Made by a program: the position numbers and the translations under genes | Shown here: in pieces, positions 46,182-57,600 of the stretch | How the letters are laid out: the number at the start of each line of letters is the position of its first letter | How positions within the stretch are numbered: the first letter of the stretch is position 1 | Notes under the pieces: generated by a model | What the model was told of the DNA's origin: nothing | Seen by the model: the letters and a program-made list of their open reading frames with translations, nothing else | The model's database searches: none | Assembly (NCBI RefSeq): GCF_001659605.2 | Contig: NC_035167.2 | Coordinates: forward strand, 6,573,734-6,637,733 | Length of the DNA stretch: 64,000 nt | Direction: 5' to 3' | Source of the DNA: Manihot esculenta | Lineage: Eukaryota > Streptophyta > Magnoliopsida > Malpighiales > Euphorbiaceae

Positions 46182-48369
46182 TGTAATACCCGGCTAAACC
46201 CTGGCATCAGAATTCCTACCTTCCGGCGAAATCTCTGTTGGAATCTGAAATTTTTTGGATGTCGGAGCTTTCTAGAAGGGTAAAATAAAGGTTTTCTAAA
46301 ATGTTTTTATATGTTTTATGGTTTTAATGAAGAAAGAAATTGAGTTTTGAAAGAAAAGACCAAGGAGGGAAAAGCCAGGTTCGGCCGCCGAACCTCATGT
46401 TCGGCTGCCAAACATTGGGCTCTTGCGGAAGTACCCTTGGCCCCCGAAGGTGGTCTGGCCGGCCACCTATAAAAGGCCCCTTGTCTGAAAATGGGCGAGT
46501 TTTCTCTCTCTATTTTCGGGCATAGGTGAGATTTCGCCCTTCCATGGTTGATTTTGTGTTTTCCTTCAATCCCTTCAAGTTTTGATGAGTTTTTTACTTT
46601 GTTTTGAAGATTTTTGAGCTTAGATCAAAGTTTTGAAGCTTGGAGACCCCCGGAGCTCGATTTCTCCCAATCTCCAAGTTTGGATCACATCTCCTCTCGA
46701 TCTTCAAGAGGTAAGTGTAGATCCACACCTTTTATGATGCTTTAAGTAAGTTTTAAGAAAGGGTTAAGGGTTTTGATGAATGTATAGAGTAGATGTAAAA
46801 TGTTAGGGTTTATGTTAGTTAAATGAAATGTATGTTTATGTGATGCTATGTTGATGTTTGTTGGGGTTTAGGCTAGTTTTCTGCCCCTATATGCATGAAT
46901 GAGTGTATATGCATGTTTTAGAATAGTTGAATGCATGTTGTGAAGTTTTGGGTGGCTGGATGTGAGAGGGAGAATCGTGTTCTGCCCTTTGGGAGAGCCC
47001 AGGTTCGGCCGTCGAACCTGCATGTGGAGGCAGTTTTGGCCGCCTAAGCTCGCCCCCGAAGGTTTGGACTTTCGGCTCTGGAGGGGAGTTTCAGCCGCCG
47101 AACTTGCCCCCGAAGGTTGTGACTTTCGGCTTTGGAAGGACCTTCGGCCGTCGAACCTTGCCCCCGAAAGTGCCTGACTTTCGGATCTGGAGGGACTTTC
47201 GACCGTCGAACCTGCCGCCGAAAGTCCCCTGCCCAGCCTTCCTTTGCATGTTTTCTATGCATGTTTTATGATGTTTTAGGGGGTTTTTGAGGAGATGTTT
47301 AGAGTCTTATTAGAGTTTGTTTGGCCCCTCATTTGTGTCCACCTGTGTAGAATTGGACCCGAAGAACCAAGGAGGCCAGCAGTGTTAGCTGTTTCAGAGT
47401 CAGCCAGAGGTGAGTAGAACTGAACTATGTTTTAAAGTAAATGAAATTTTTAGCATGTTCATGCATCACGAATGCCATGATATATATACTAGGATGTTTT
47501 GCATTAGAATTCACGAATATGATGCATTGCATAATGTGATGTTGATGTGGATGGATATTGGATGACCCACTAGCCCTCGATATGATATGTTATGATACGG
47601 TATGAAAGTCCAATGAGGCCCATTCTACGCCCCTGGCACGATGTGAGAGAAACACCAGTGAGGCCCATTCTACGCCCCTGACACATTGGATATGTTATGT
47701 TATGTCATGTTAAAAGAAAGTCCAGTGAGGCTCATTCTACGCCCCTGGCACAATTGGATATGTAGAGGGTTATTGGCGACAAATCCATCCGTGATGTGAA
47801 TTGTTTGTGATGTGATGCATTTCATGATGGCATATATTTATAAACTGTTTTTATTGTTCTGCTCATTGGGTTTTAGTAACTCACCCCTTTCCCCTGACCC
47901 CCAGGGTTGCAGGAGCACAGGTAGCTATGGGAGAGTAATCAGAGTTTTGGTATAGCATGATGTAATAGTCTAGTAGTGGACATGATATGTAAAATGATGT
48001 AATATAAAGTAATGTAATGAGGATTAGTATTTTTCTTGGCCCTAATGTATGGTTAATCCCTGTTGTACATGATCTTTATGTAAATGTTTTAATGATGATA
48101 TATGTTGAACCAAGCTTAATGTATGTAATATTGACCCAACTAGAGCATTTGATGAGGGCTCTAGTATGGGGTTTGTATGTATAAAATTATGGTGCATGCA
48201 CAGGTCAAGCTTGGTATATGAAAAGTTTAAAGGTTTTATGAAAATGTTTGATCATGTATGGGATTTTATCAGATGTACATGATGTATAGTAGGCTTGCTA
48301 CGGGTCATGACTACCTTAAGTCAATTTGGATCCTAGCACCGGTAGCGGTCCAGTTTTTGGATCGTTACA
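46182..48369 (+). repeat. 5' LTR of Tekay-like element 2, 2,188 bp
   Basis: Starts TGTAATACCCGGCTAAACCC and ends GGATCGTTACA. A TATA box is at 46468-46474. It carries the same two clusters of TTCGGC/GCCGAA repeats, with many CG pairs lost, and three CAGTGAGGCCCATTCTACGC-type units around 47605-47757. Confidence 0.88.
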
Positions 48370-48372
48370 GAG

Positions 48373-48384
48373 TAGTATCAGAGC
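48373..48384 (+). other. Primer-binding site of Tekay-like element 2
   Basis: TAGTATCAGAGC, one G-to-A change from the initiator-Met primer site used by the intact element. Confidence 0.75.
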
Positions 48385-48628
48385 CCTAGATTCATATGGT
48401 CGGACCTAGAGAGTGTCGGGCTCATAGATGTCATAGAAGGGCAAGCACAATAGGAAAAATCATGTCCACTAGGATAGGATGTAGAGTCCTGTCTTGATGA
48501 TGATGTGTAATGCCATGACTATATGCATGTGCATTAATGATATGCTATGTATGATGTGGGTTCATGTGTTTCCACATGAACCATATGATGTTAATGTTTA
48601 TGTGTATATGTTGTTTTTCAGAAGCAGG

Positions 48629-50484
48629 ATGAGAGGCTCACGTCGATCCGCTAGATTAACAGGAGCTCCACCGGAAAATGAGGGCATGGATGCCCGTCCC
48701 CCTGCTTTGCCAAGGGCAATGTCTTGTAGATCAAGTAGAGAGGGAACGTCAAGGGACCCTAGAAGGTCTTTTGATGTAAGCAGGAGGGGAACAGTTCAGG
48801 GTGATATGTCTGCTGATGTGAAGGGTTCAGAGGAGGATGAACAGAGAAGAGATGGTAGTCTGGGCATGAGTATGTCCGAAGAGGGTATGGAAGAATCTCA
48901 AGGAGGTGCTCAGGCCTTGGGGTTTGGTTATCCACCCCAATATCAACCCTTTCCACAGGGCCCAGGGTATCCGATGGGGGGTACATTGGATTACTCCAGC
49001 TTTAACCCATATCCTTCCTACATGCCTTACCCTCCTTTTTACCCACCATATCCCCAGTACCCTATGTATCCACCCTCACCCTTCTATCCAAATCCAGCAA
49101 ACCCTAACCCAGGGAATGCTGCACCTCCTCCACCCCCAGCAGAACCTATGGTCCTTGACATCCAAACACCCAAACCTAGCTCATCTATGGGGAGCAAGGT
49201 AAAGATGACGGATTACCTGAAGTTAGATGCTCCTAAGTTCAAGACAGGTGATGATCCATTTGAGTACCTCAAAATGGTAAAAATGATAACAGATGAGTTG
49301 GGGGCAAATGACAGTAGAGCCATTCAGATGGCAGGGTTCACACTGAAATGCAAGAAAGCACGGGAATGGTTCAAAAATTATGTGGACCTGAGGTTGGAGA
49401 GCTTATCCTGGGAGGAGTTTGCAAATGAGTTTGCTGGATGGGCATTTCCAGACAGTTCCAGAGAGCTGAAAGTTATTGAGTTTGAGCAGCTAAGGCAGAC
49501 AGAGGAGATGAGTGTCGACGAGTACACCGACAAGTTTCTAGAGTTGTTGCAGTATGTGGGTTAGGCATATGACACAGATCAGAAGAAAGTTAAGAGGTAT
49601 ACCATGAGGCTCCACCCTAGGTATTCCTCCCTGAAGGAGAGCTTCCACACCATTGTGGATGTAGCACAAAAGATGGAGGCTAGTGCTATCATCGAGGGGT
49701 CAGTTAAGCAATCAGTGGCACAGTCTTCGGGTTCCAAGACCCCAGGCAGGGGAAAGTTAGATCCCTCTTCTCTGAGTGCAGCAGCTTCAGGCAGTAAAAA
49801 GTGGGGCAGCACCACTAAAAAGCCAAAGAAGAATAAGTTCTGGAACCGTTTGAAGTCAGGTCTGGGATTAGGTGGTGGCTCGAGCTCAGGTTCAGATGGT
49901 TCAGAATGCTTGAGGTGTGGTAAGCCACACAAGGGAGTATGTCGGTTTGGGACGACAGCCTGCTTCAGGTGTGGGCAGGAGGGACACATGGCACGGGAGT
50001 ATCCTAGGGTAGCTTTTATGGCACCGTCCTAGCAGACGGCTTCAGGCAGTGTGGCTCAGCTAGTAGCTCCAGCCATGACTCAGGGCAGCGGCAGAGGCAG
50101 AGGGAGAGGGGCAGCCTCATCTTCAGCAGGTTCCCGGGGTGAAGGTCCATTAGCTCCAGCTCGGATCTTCACTATGACACATCAGGAGGCAAACACGTCA
50201 AACACTGTGGTGTCAGGTAATCTCATCATTGGTTGTTCAAATGTGTATACTTTAATGGACCCTAGTGCTTCTCATTCTTTTGTTGCTCCGAGAGCCGTAG
50301 AGAGGTTGGGTTTGATAGTCTCTGGGTTAGAGTGTCCCCTCTGGGTCAGTGGACCCAAGTGTGACCCATCAGTGGCAGAGTCAGTCTGCTGGTTCAGTCC
50401 AATGTTTGTTAAGGGTAGATGCATTCCAGCCGACCTTGTGGTTCTAGACTTGATGGATTTTGATGTCATTTTAGGGAGGGATTG
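48629..50484 (+). pseudogene. Chromovirus gag-protease of Tekay-like element 2, two stops, truncated
   Basis: Starts [19 protein letters not shown], the same as the intact polyprotein. The frame is kept throughout, but TAG codons at 49562-49564 and 50030-50032 break it. In the intact copy both positions are Gln. The gag domain ([20 protein letters not shown] to [13 protein letters not shown]) is well kept. The knuckle reads [14 protein letters not shown], with the last Cys changed to Tyr, and the protease active site is DPSASHSF instead of DPGASHSF. It cannot make an active gag-pol. Truncation is by insertion of element B. Confidence 0.88.
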
Positions 50485-52395
50485 TGACTCGCGGTTGTCG
50501 AGGCCGGTAAAAAATAACCTTCTTGGTTATCAACAATTTACAACTGCAGATAGTGGTGAAGGATCCAATCCACAGAGAATTGATTACCTATTTATTTTTC
50601 TCAACAAGACCAAGATAATTAATTGAAAGCACAATTGAAAGCAAGTATTGAAAGCTGAATGAAAGTGAAGTGCAATAAAAGTAAAAAGGGGGTTTTGAGA
50701 TTGATTTGACTAACAACTACTTGAAAGCAATTAAATCACTACCAAAAGTAATTAAACCAGCAACTAATTAAAATAAAAGAGGAAATCAATATGAGAAATG
50801 TCTAGTTGAAGATATGGATCCACTTTGGTTGTTTGGATTGATCATTGAAACTTGGATTATCTTGATTGATTCAATAGATTAGTTATGGGGGTGGAAGACG
50901 CTTCTCACCACCATGTCTCTCCTTATGATTAAATCAATTAGGGAACATCCTCTAATTAATTTCTAATCAACAAATTGCCAAGGAACGTCCTTGGGCCATA
51001 GGCATCAAAACAATTGTCAATTGCATAAAAAAATAGAGAGATCCAATCCTAGCTACTCTAACGCATGAAGATGGTGCTAGATCATGCAATTCCTTGGTTT
51101 TTACACCAAGTGTTCTTAGGTCAGAATATTTCCAGCAATTATGGACTAAAAATAATCCCAACTAACAATCAATTAACTTTGCAATCAAGAATCAAGTGGC
51201 CAATTTGATCAAAACAACAAAGTAATCTTTAGAATTAAGCACAATTGCATGAATATTGAATAAACCAAAAACAAACACTTTATGTTCAGATCTCACAACC
51301 TTTTAAACAACCTTAGTTTCAACCAAACTTCAACTAGAATAGGGGTTTCAGCCACTCATGGCTGAACCAAAACAGAAAATTAAAGAAAAGAAGAAGAAAG
51401 AGGAACCGATTTGATGGAAAAGCCTTGGAGTGTGGTTGCCCTTGCTTGGCCGAATTTTAGGAGTTGAATTGTGCCTATTCTTGTGTTTTTGAGGCCTTTA
51501 AATAGGAGTTGAGAGGCTGCCTAGGGTTTCATGGCAGTCCATGAGTCTTTTAGAGGCTGCCCAAAGTGCCCTTGGTCCAAGATGTGCCTTCTATGTGCAT
51601 GTGTGAAGGGAAAAACGTGGAGCATGTCTTGAATTGCAAGTGGAGGGCTCTTTGGTCTTTCAATTGCTGTCCAAGGTCATCAAGTTACTGCCCAAGTGTG
51701 TCCAAGAAGCCTTGTGTACATTGCCCTTGCCGCCCATTCACTAAAGAGGAAGGTAGAGCCTTCTTTTGAATTTTGAATTTTGAATGTGCATGGCATGAAG
51801 TGGGAAACATGTGATCTTCAAGATTTGGCTTCTTGAATGAGCTGGATCTTGAAATCCAATATCTGAATATGAATCTTGGAGATTTGAATTTCGAAATACT
51901 TTCCTTCTTTGGCTCTTCAATTATGGCAGCTTGAGATGTGGTTTCTAGAATAAGGAAAAGGCAACTTGGTGATTTGAAATTTGAATTTCAAATTGCTTTA
52001 GCTGAATGTTCTTTCCTTCTTTGCCACTTTCCTCATTTAGAACTTTCCATATTTAGCTTGACTTGATTTCAACTTGGCAGGCTTGCTCTCCTTTGCTCCA
52101 AATAAGGCAGTTTTAGGGGCATTTTCTTCAAAGTGTCCTTTTACACCATTTTCTGCAAAATAATATTAAAAGCAATAAATTAAGCAGAAATCATGTAAAT
52201 ATTTGTCAATAATATTAATGTAATACCCAGCTAGACTCCGGTATCGGAATTCCTACCGTCCGGTGGAATCTCGGATGTCGGAAGCCTCTAGAAGGGTAAA
52301 ATCACGTTTTATAAAATGTTTTCATGTATTTAAATGTTTTTAAGTATGATTTTAAATGAATTTTTGCATGAAAAATCCTTGGAGGAAAACCCAGG

Positions 52396-52521
52396 TTCGG
52401 CCGCCGAAACTCACTTTCGGCCGCCGAACATGCATGGACTTTGGGAGGCACGTTAGGCCCCCGAAAGTCTAAGTGAGGGAAGTGCAGGTTCGGCCGCCGA
52501 ACCTTATGTTCGGCCGCCGAA
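52396..52521 (+). repeat. Palindrome cluster 1 in LTR, upstream of the TATA box
   Basis: Four copies of TTCGGCCGCCGAA, a 6-bp inverted repeat around one base. They lie 55-180 bp before the TATA box, in the U3 promoter region. The 3' LTR has the same set at 59952-60077. Confidence 0.9.
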
Positions 52522-52575
52522 CATTGCATGGATTCGGAAGCGCTTTCGGCCCCCGAACGTGGCCTGGCCAGCCAC

Positions 52576-52582
52576 TATAAAA
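52576..52582 (+). promoter_or_regulatory. TATA box of the 5' LTR promoter
   Basis: TATAAAA in the context CCACTATAAAAGGGACCC. It marks the U3 promoter, so the transcript should begin about 30 bp downstream. The 3' LTR has the same box at 60132-60138, and the two older LTRs keep it too. Confidence 0.75.
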
Positions 52583-53112
52583 GGGACCCTTAGCCGAAAA
52601 TTCGCGAGTTTTCTCCCATTTTCGGCCATAGCAAGCTTCCGACCTTCTTTCCATAAATCTTTTGTTCTTCCTCCAAATCTCTTCCATTTTCCTTGAGTTT
52701 TAAACTCACATTTCAAGTTTTTAGCAAGTTTTGAGCAAGTTTTGAGCTTGGAGGCCCAAGGAGCTAGATTTCTCCCAACTCCAAGTTAGATCGCCTCTAC
52801 TCTCGATCTCCAAGAGGTAAGGGTCGATCTTGAACTCTATTTATGTTTTAAACAAGTTTTATGTAAGATTTATGGGGTAGAATGGCATGTTTAGGGATAT
52901 ATGTATTTTTGAGTAAATGTTAGGTTTTTGAGGTTTGTTGAACAATGTAGCTTGATTGTGTGTGAATGAAGTGTTGTAGATGGGGTATATGCATGTTTGA
53001 GACCCCTAGGAACTTGTATGCATGCTTTGAATGAAAAAATATGCATGATCTATAGATTTGGAGGCGAAATGTGCAAAGTGAGCCAAGTTTCTGCCCTTTG
53101 GCAGAAACCAGG

Positions 53113-53298
53113 TTCGGCAGCCGAAGGTACTTTCGGCCGCCGAACATGGCTGGGAAGGCAAGCCTTTCGGCTGCCGAAGTTGCCCCCGAAAAGAGACTTT
53201 CGTCTCTGTCTGGCACTTTCGGCCGCCGAAGGTGCCGCCGAACCTAGCTGAGTTTCGTCTCTGTCTGGGACTTTCGGCCGCCGAAGGTGCCGCCGAAG
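53113..53298 (+). repeat. Palindrome cluster 2 in LTR, in the transcribed leader
   Basis: Three exact TTCGGCCGCCGAA copies plus variants TTCGGCAGCCGAA and TTCGGCTGCCGAA, with half-units GCCGCCGAA between them. It lies about 530 bp after the TATA box, so it would be part of the RNA and could form several small hairpins. The 3' LTR copy is at 60669-60854. Confidence 0.9.
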
Positions 53299-53665
53299 GT
53301 GCCCTGTTCAGCCATTTCATGCATATTTTCTGTGATGTTTTCATGATGTTTTAGGGGTTTTTGGGGAATATATTAGAGTTATGATTATATATGTTTGGTC
53401 CCTCATTGGAGTCCACCTGTGTAGGTTCGGACCCGAGGAACCAAGGACCCCAGCAGTGAGCCAGCTGCTACAGAGTTTGTCAGAGTCAGCCAGAGGTGAG
53501 TGGAACTATACTTAATCTTTTAAATTAAGAAAGTGAATGTTTTATCATGTTTCATGCATCATGACTATAATATAGGATGTTTGCATTAGAATCACGAATA
53601 TGCTACATTGCATTATTATATTGTGGTTGATGAGGATGGACATTGCACGACTCACTAGCCCTGTG

Positions 53666-53787
53666 TACGAAGTCCTGTGGTGCCCATAATAGGGCCGGGC
53701 AATAGCTCCGATATACGAAGTCCTGTGGTGCCCATAATAGGGCCGGGCAATACGAAGTCCTGTGGTGCCCATAATAGGGCCGGGCAT
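53666..53787 (+). repeat. Triplicated motif in LTR
   Basis: Three units of TACGAAGTCCTGTGGTGCCC followed by ATAATAGGGCCGGGCA begin at 53666, 53714 and 53751. The 3' LTR has the same at 61222-61343. Older LTRs of the family have three units at the same place with a different unit sequence. Confidence 0.9.
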
Positions 53788-54429
53788 GGAGTTGAGGGAT
53801 TTTTGGGTCAGTCCGTCCATGGTATGAAATGTTTGTGCAATGATGCATTCCATTATAGCATGTTTTAAATATTTTTTTTATATAGTTCTACTCACTGGGC
53901 ATCTAGCTCACCCCTCTCCCCTAACCCCCAGGTTTGCAGGTACGGGATAGATAGAGAAGAAAAGAAGAATAAAGTCAGGTTGATGTAATAGATAGTTAGA
54001 GTTTGTGGACATGACAAATTTGTAAAATGATGTATAATTGAATAGTCTCTTTATGTATTAATGTTATTGAGGATAGAGTTGTGCTTGACCATAGTATGTT
54101 ATTAATCCCATTTGTATCTTTACATGATCTTTATGTTATGATGTTTAAGTAATCCAACTCACCTTATGTTGTATAGCCCTTTGAGGCTTTGATGAGATCC
54201 CACAGAGGGACTTTATTTATGTATATGTTCAGAGTATGCACAGGTTGAGTTGGTGTTTGATTTCAAGTGTAAAAGGAAAAGTTTTAATTATTTTTATGCA
54301 TGTTGTTGATCATGTATGGGATTATACATGTTTACAGGTTATATGTCAGGCTTGCTACGGGTCCCAGCGACCTTAAGTCGACCCGGATCCTAGCGCCGGT
54401 AGCGGTCCGATTTTCGGGTTGTTACAGAG

Positions 54430-54441
54430 TGGTATCAGAGC
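54430..54441 (+). other. Primer-binding site (initiator Met tRNA) of Tekay-like element 1
   Basis: TGGTATCAGAGC, three bases after the LTR end, perfectly complementary to the 3' end of plant initiator-Met tRNA. Confidence 0.9.
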
Positions 54442-54698
54442 CCTAGGTTCATATGGTCGGACCTAGAGTGTCGGGCTCATAGAGGTTATAGAAGGTCAAG
54501 CACAATAGGAAAGGTCATGTCCACTAGGATAGGATGTAGAGTCCTGTCTTGCTATGATGATGTGATATGCCATGACTATATGCATGCGCATAAATGATAT
54601 GCTATGTTTGCTATGTATGTGATGAGGGTTCATGTGTGCCCACATGAACCATATGATGCTAATGTTTGCTTGTTCTGAGCTGTTTTTCAGAGAACAGA

Positions 54699-57600
54699 AT
54701 GAGAGGAACTCGTCGATCTGCACGATTGACAGGAGTCCCACCAGAGGATGAGGGCACGAGCGCCCGTCCTCCCACATTGCCTAGGGCAATGTCATGCAGA
54801 ACAAACAGAGAAAGAGTATCAAGGGACCCTAGAAGGTCTTTTGATACTAGCAGAAGGGGGACAGAAAGAGGAGGAAGTTCTTCAGATGTGAGGGAGGTTA
54901 TGGAAGAAGATCAGAGAAGGGATGGGAATCTGGATGTTAGCATGTCAGAAGAAGGGACAGGGGAGTCACAAGGAGGCACTCAGGCCTCGGGGTATGGTTT
55001 TCCACCCTATTATCCACCCTATGCACAGAGTCCCGGGTATCCGATGGGAAGTACGTCGGATTACTCCAGCTTTAACCCCTACCCTACTCACATGCCTTAT
55101 CCACCTTTCTATCCACCGTACCCACAGTACCCAACCTATCCACCCTCATCCTTCCATCCTCACCCAGCAAACCCCACCTCGGGGAATGCTGCATCCCCAC
55201 CTCCACCACCTACAGAACCAGTAGCCCCAGTTACTCAACCTCCTAAACCTAGCTCAACCAGTGGGAGTAAGGTGAAAATGACAGCTTACCTTAAGCTGGA
55301 TGCTCCTAAATACAAGTCAGGGGATGATCCCTTTGAATATCTGAGAGCAGTGAAGATGATCACTGATGAGCTAGGGGCAGATGATAGAAGAGCCATTGAG
55401 ATGGCAGGGTTCACCCTGAAGTGCAAGAAGGCAAGGGAATGGTTCAAGTGCTATGTGGACCCGAGACTAGACAGTATGACATGGGAGGAATTTGCCAATG
55501 AGTTTGCTGGATGGGCATTTCCAGATAGTTCCAGAGAGTTGAAGATGATTGAGTTTGAACAACTGAGACAGACAGAAGACATGAGCATAGAGGAGTACAC
55601 AGATAAATTTCTGGAGCTATTACCCTTCTCAGGGCAAGCTCTAGATACAGATGTGAAGAAGGCCAGGAGATATGTTATGAAATTACAGTCCAGGTACTCC
55701 TCATTGATTCAATCAGCTGAGAGGGAAAGTTTTCACACAGTGGTAGATATGGCTCGAAGAATGGAGGCCAGTGCCATAGTTGAGGGGTCAGTGAAGCAGT
55801 CAGTGACCCAGTCTTCAGGGGTTAAGACCCCAGGTAGAGGAGGGCCAGGACCCTCTACTCAGAGTTCAGGTAGTAAGAGATGGAGTAGCACTAAGAAGCC
55901 CAAGAAGAACAAGTTCTGGAATAAGCTGAAATCCGGTCTAGGATTTGGCGGTGGCTCGAGTTCAGGTTCAGACGGTGCAGAATGCCAAAGGTGTGGGAGG
56001 CCACACAAGGGAGCGTGTCGATGGGGGACCAATGCATGTTTCAGATGTGGCCAGGAGGGACACATAGCTCGGGATTGTCCTAGAGCACCTTTCATGGGCC
56101 AGCCCCAACAGACAGCTTCAGGTAGTGTGGCACAACCAGCAGCTCCAGCCACAACTCAGGGCAGTGGCAGAGGTAGAGGGAGAGGGGCAGCCTCTTCTTC
56201 TGGTTCCCGAGGTGAAGGTCCATCAGCTCCAGCCAGGATCTTCACAATGACTCAGCAGGAGGCGAACACATCCAACACCGTGGTGTCAGGTAATCTCATC
56301 ATTGGGTGTTCTGATGTGTATGCATTACTGGACCCGGGTGCATCTCATTCCTTTATTTCTCCGAGGGCAGTTGAGAGGTTAGGGTTGATGGTCTCTGGGT
56401 TAGAGTGTCCCCTATGGGTCAGTGGACCCAAGTGTGACCCGACGGTGGCAGAGTCAGTCTGCCGGTACTGTCCAGTGTTTGTTGAGGGAAGATGCCTCTC
56501 CGCCGACCTTGTGGTTCTAGATTTGACAGATTTTGACGTCATTCTAGGGATGGATTGGTTATCTACCCATGGTGCTACCTTGGACTGCAGGGACAAGGTA
56601 GTCAGGTTCAGAGATCAGAACGGGTCAGAGGTTGTCTTCAGAGGAGACAAGAGGGGTACGCCTAGAGGTCTGATATCGGCCCTACAGGCTCGTAGGCTGC
56701 TTAGGAAGGGATGTCAGGGGTATGTAGCTCACGTGAGAGAGCGAGATAGTCAGGTCAGGGAGCCAGCCTCAGTGCCAGTTGTCAGAGAATTTTTGGATGT
56801 CTTTCCAGAAGAACTTCCAGGACTACCACCTGCTAGGGAGATAGAGTTCGAGATTGAACTGATGCCTGGAACTAGACCGATCTCTATCCCTCCCTACAGG
56901 ATGGCACCAGCAGAATTGAAAGAACTGAAAGAGCAGTTGCAAGATCTGGTAGATAAGGGTTTCATCCGACCGAGTACCTCACCTTGGGGTGCTCCAGTGC
57001 TTTTTGTGAGAAAGAAGGATGGATCCCTCAGACTTTGTATCGACTACAGGCAGTTGAACAAGGTCACTACCAAGAACAAGTACCCACTGCCAAGGATCGA
57101 CGATCTATTCGACCAGCTAGCAGGAGCGGGTTGTTTCTCCAAGATAGATCTGAGATCAGGGTACCATCAGCTGAGGATAAGGGAAGAAGACATACCAAAG
57201 ACAGCTTTCAGGACCAGATATGGGCACTATGAGTTCCTTGTAATGCCGTTTGGGTTAACTAACGCCCCTGCAGCATTCATGGACCTCATGAACAGAGTAT
57301 TCAGACCATACCTGGATCACTTCGTTATTGTCTTTATAGATGATATCCTAGTGTATTCCAGGAATGCAGAGGAGCATGCCCAGCATCTGAGGATTGTATT
57401 ACAGACCTTGAGGGAACATGGCTTGTATGCCAAGTTCTCCAAGTGTGAGTTCTGGTTAAGGAGCATATCATTCTTGGGGCATGTAGTGTCAGAGAGTGGA
57501 ATAGAGGTAGACCCCAAGAAGATAGAAGCTGTGACTAACTGGCCCAGACCCACCACAGTAACAGAGATCAGAAGTTTCTTGGGTTTGGCTGGTTATTACA

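Larger units (their letters stand above)
46182..50484 (+). mobile_element. Tekay-like element 2, decayed, 3' part cut off by element B
   Basis: Consists of a 5' LTR (46182-48369), primer site, and gag to protease. It breaks off after VILGRD at 50484, where Athila-type element B starts. The intact element continues here with WLSTHG, so the rest should resume beyond the right edge of the window. It is inserted in the internal region of element A (left flank CATAC). Confidence 0.88.
52219..54426 (+). repeat. 5' LTR of Tekay-like element 1
   Basis: Starts TGTAATACCCAGCTAGACTC and ends TTTTCGGGTTGTTACA. Contains a TATA box, two palindrome clusters and a triplicated 36-bp motif, each listed separately. 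Confidence 0.95.

Noticed and set aside
50485..52218. Possible independent gene frames at 50.9-51.8 kb
   Set aside because: The whole interval aligns with the LTR of Athila-type element B and its relatives; the frames are short and unrelated to known proteins.
53666..53787. Possible CRISPR-like array from the three 36-bp units
   Set aside because: Only three units with unequal, very short or absent spacers, within a plant LTR; it is a tandem motif of the retrotransposon.
54666..54698. Earlier start of the gag-pol frame
   Set aside because: The upstream extension begins at a TTG and is not shared with the older copy; the ATG at 54699 is conserved in both, so I used it.
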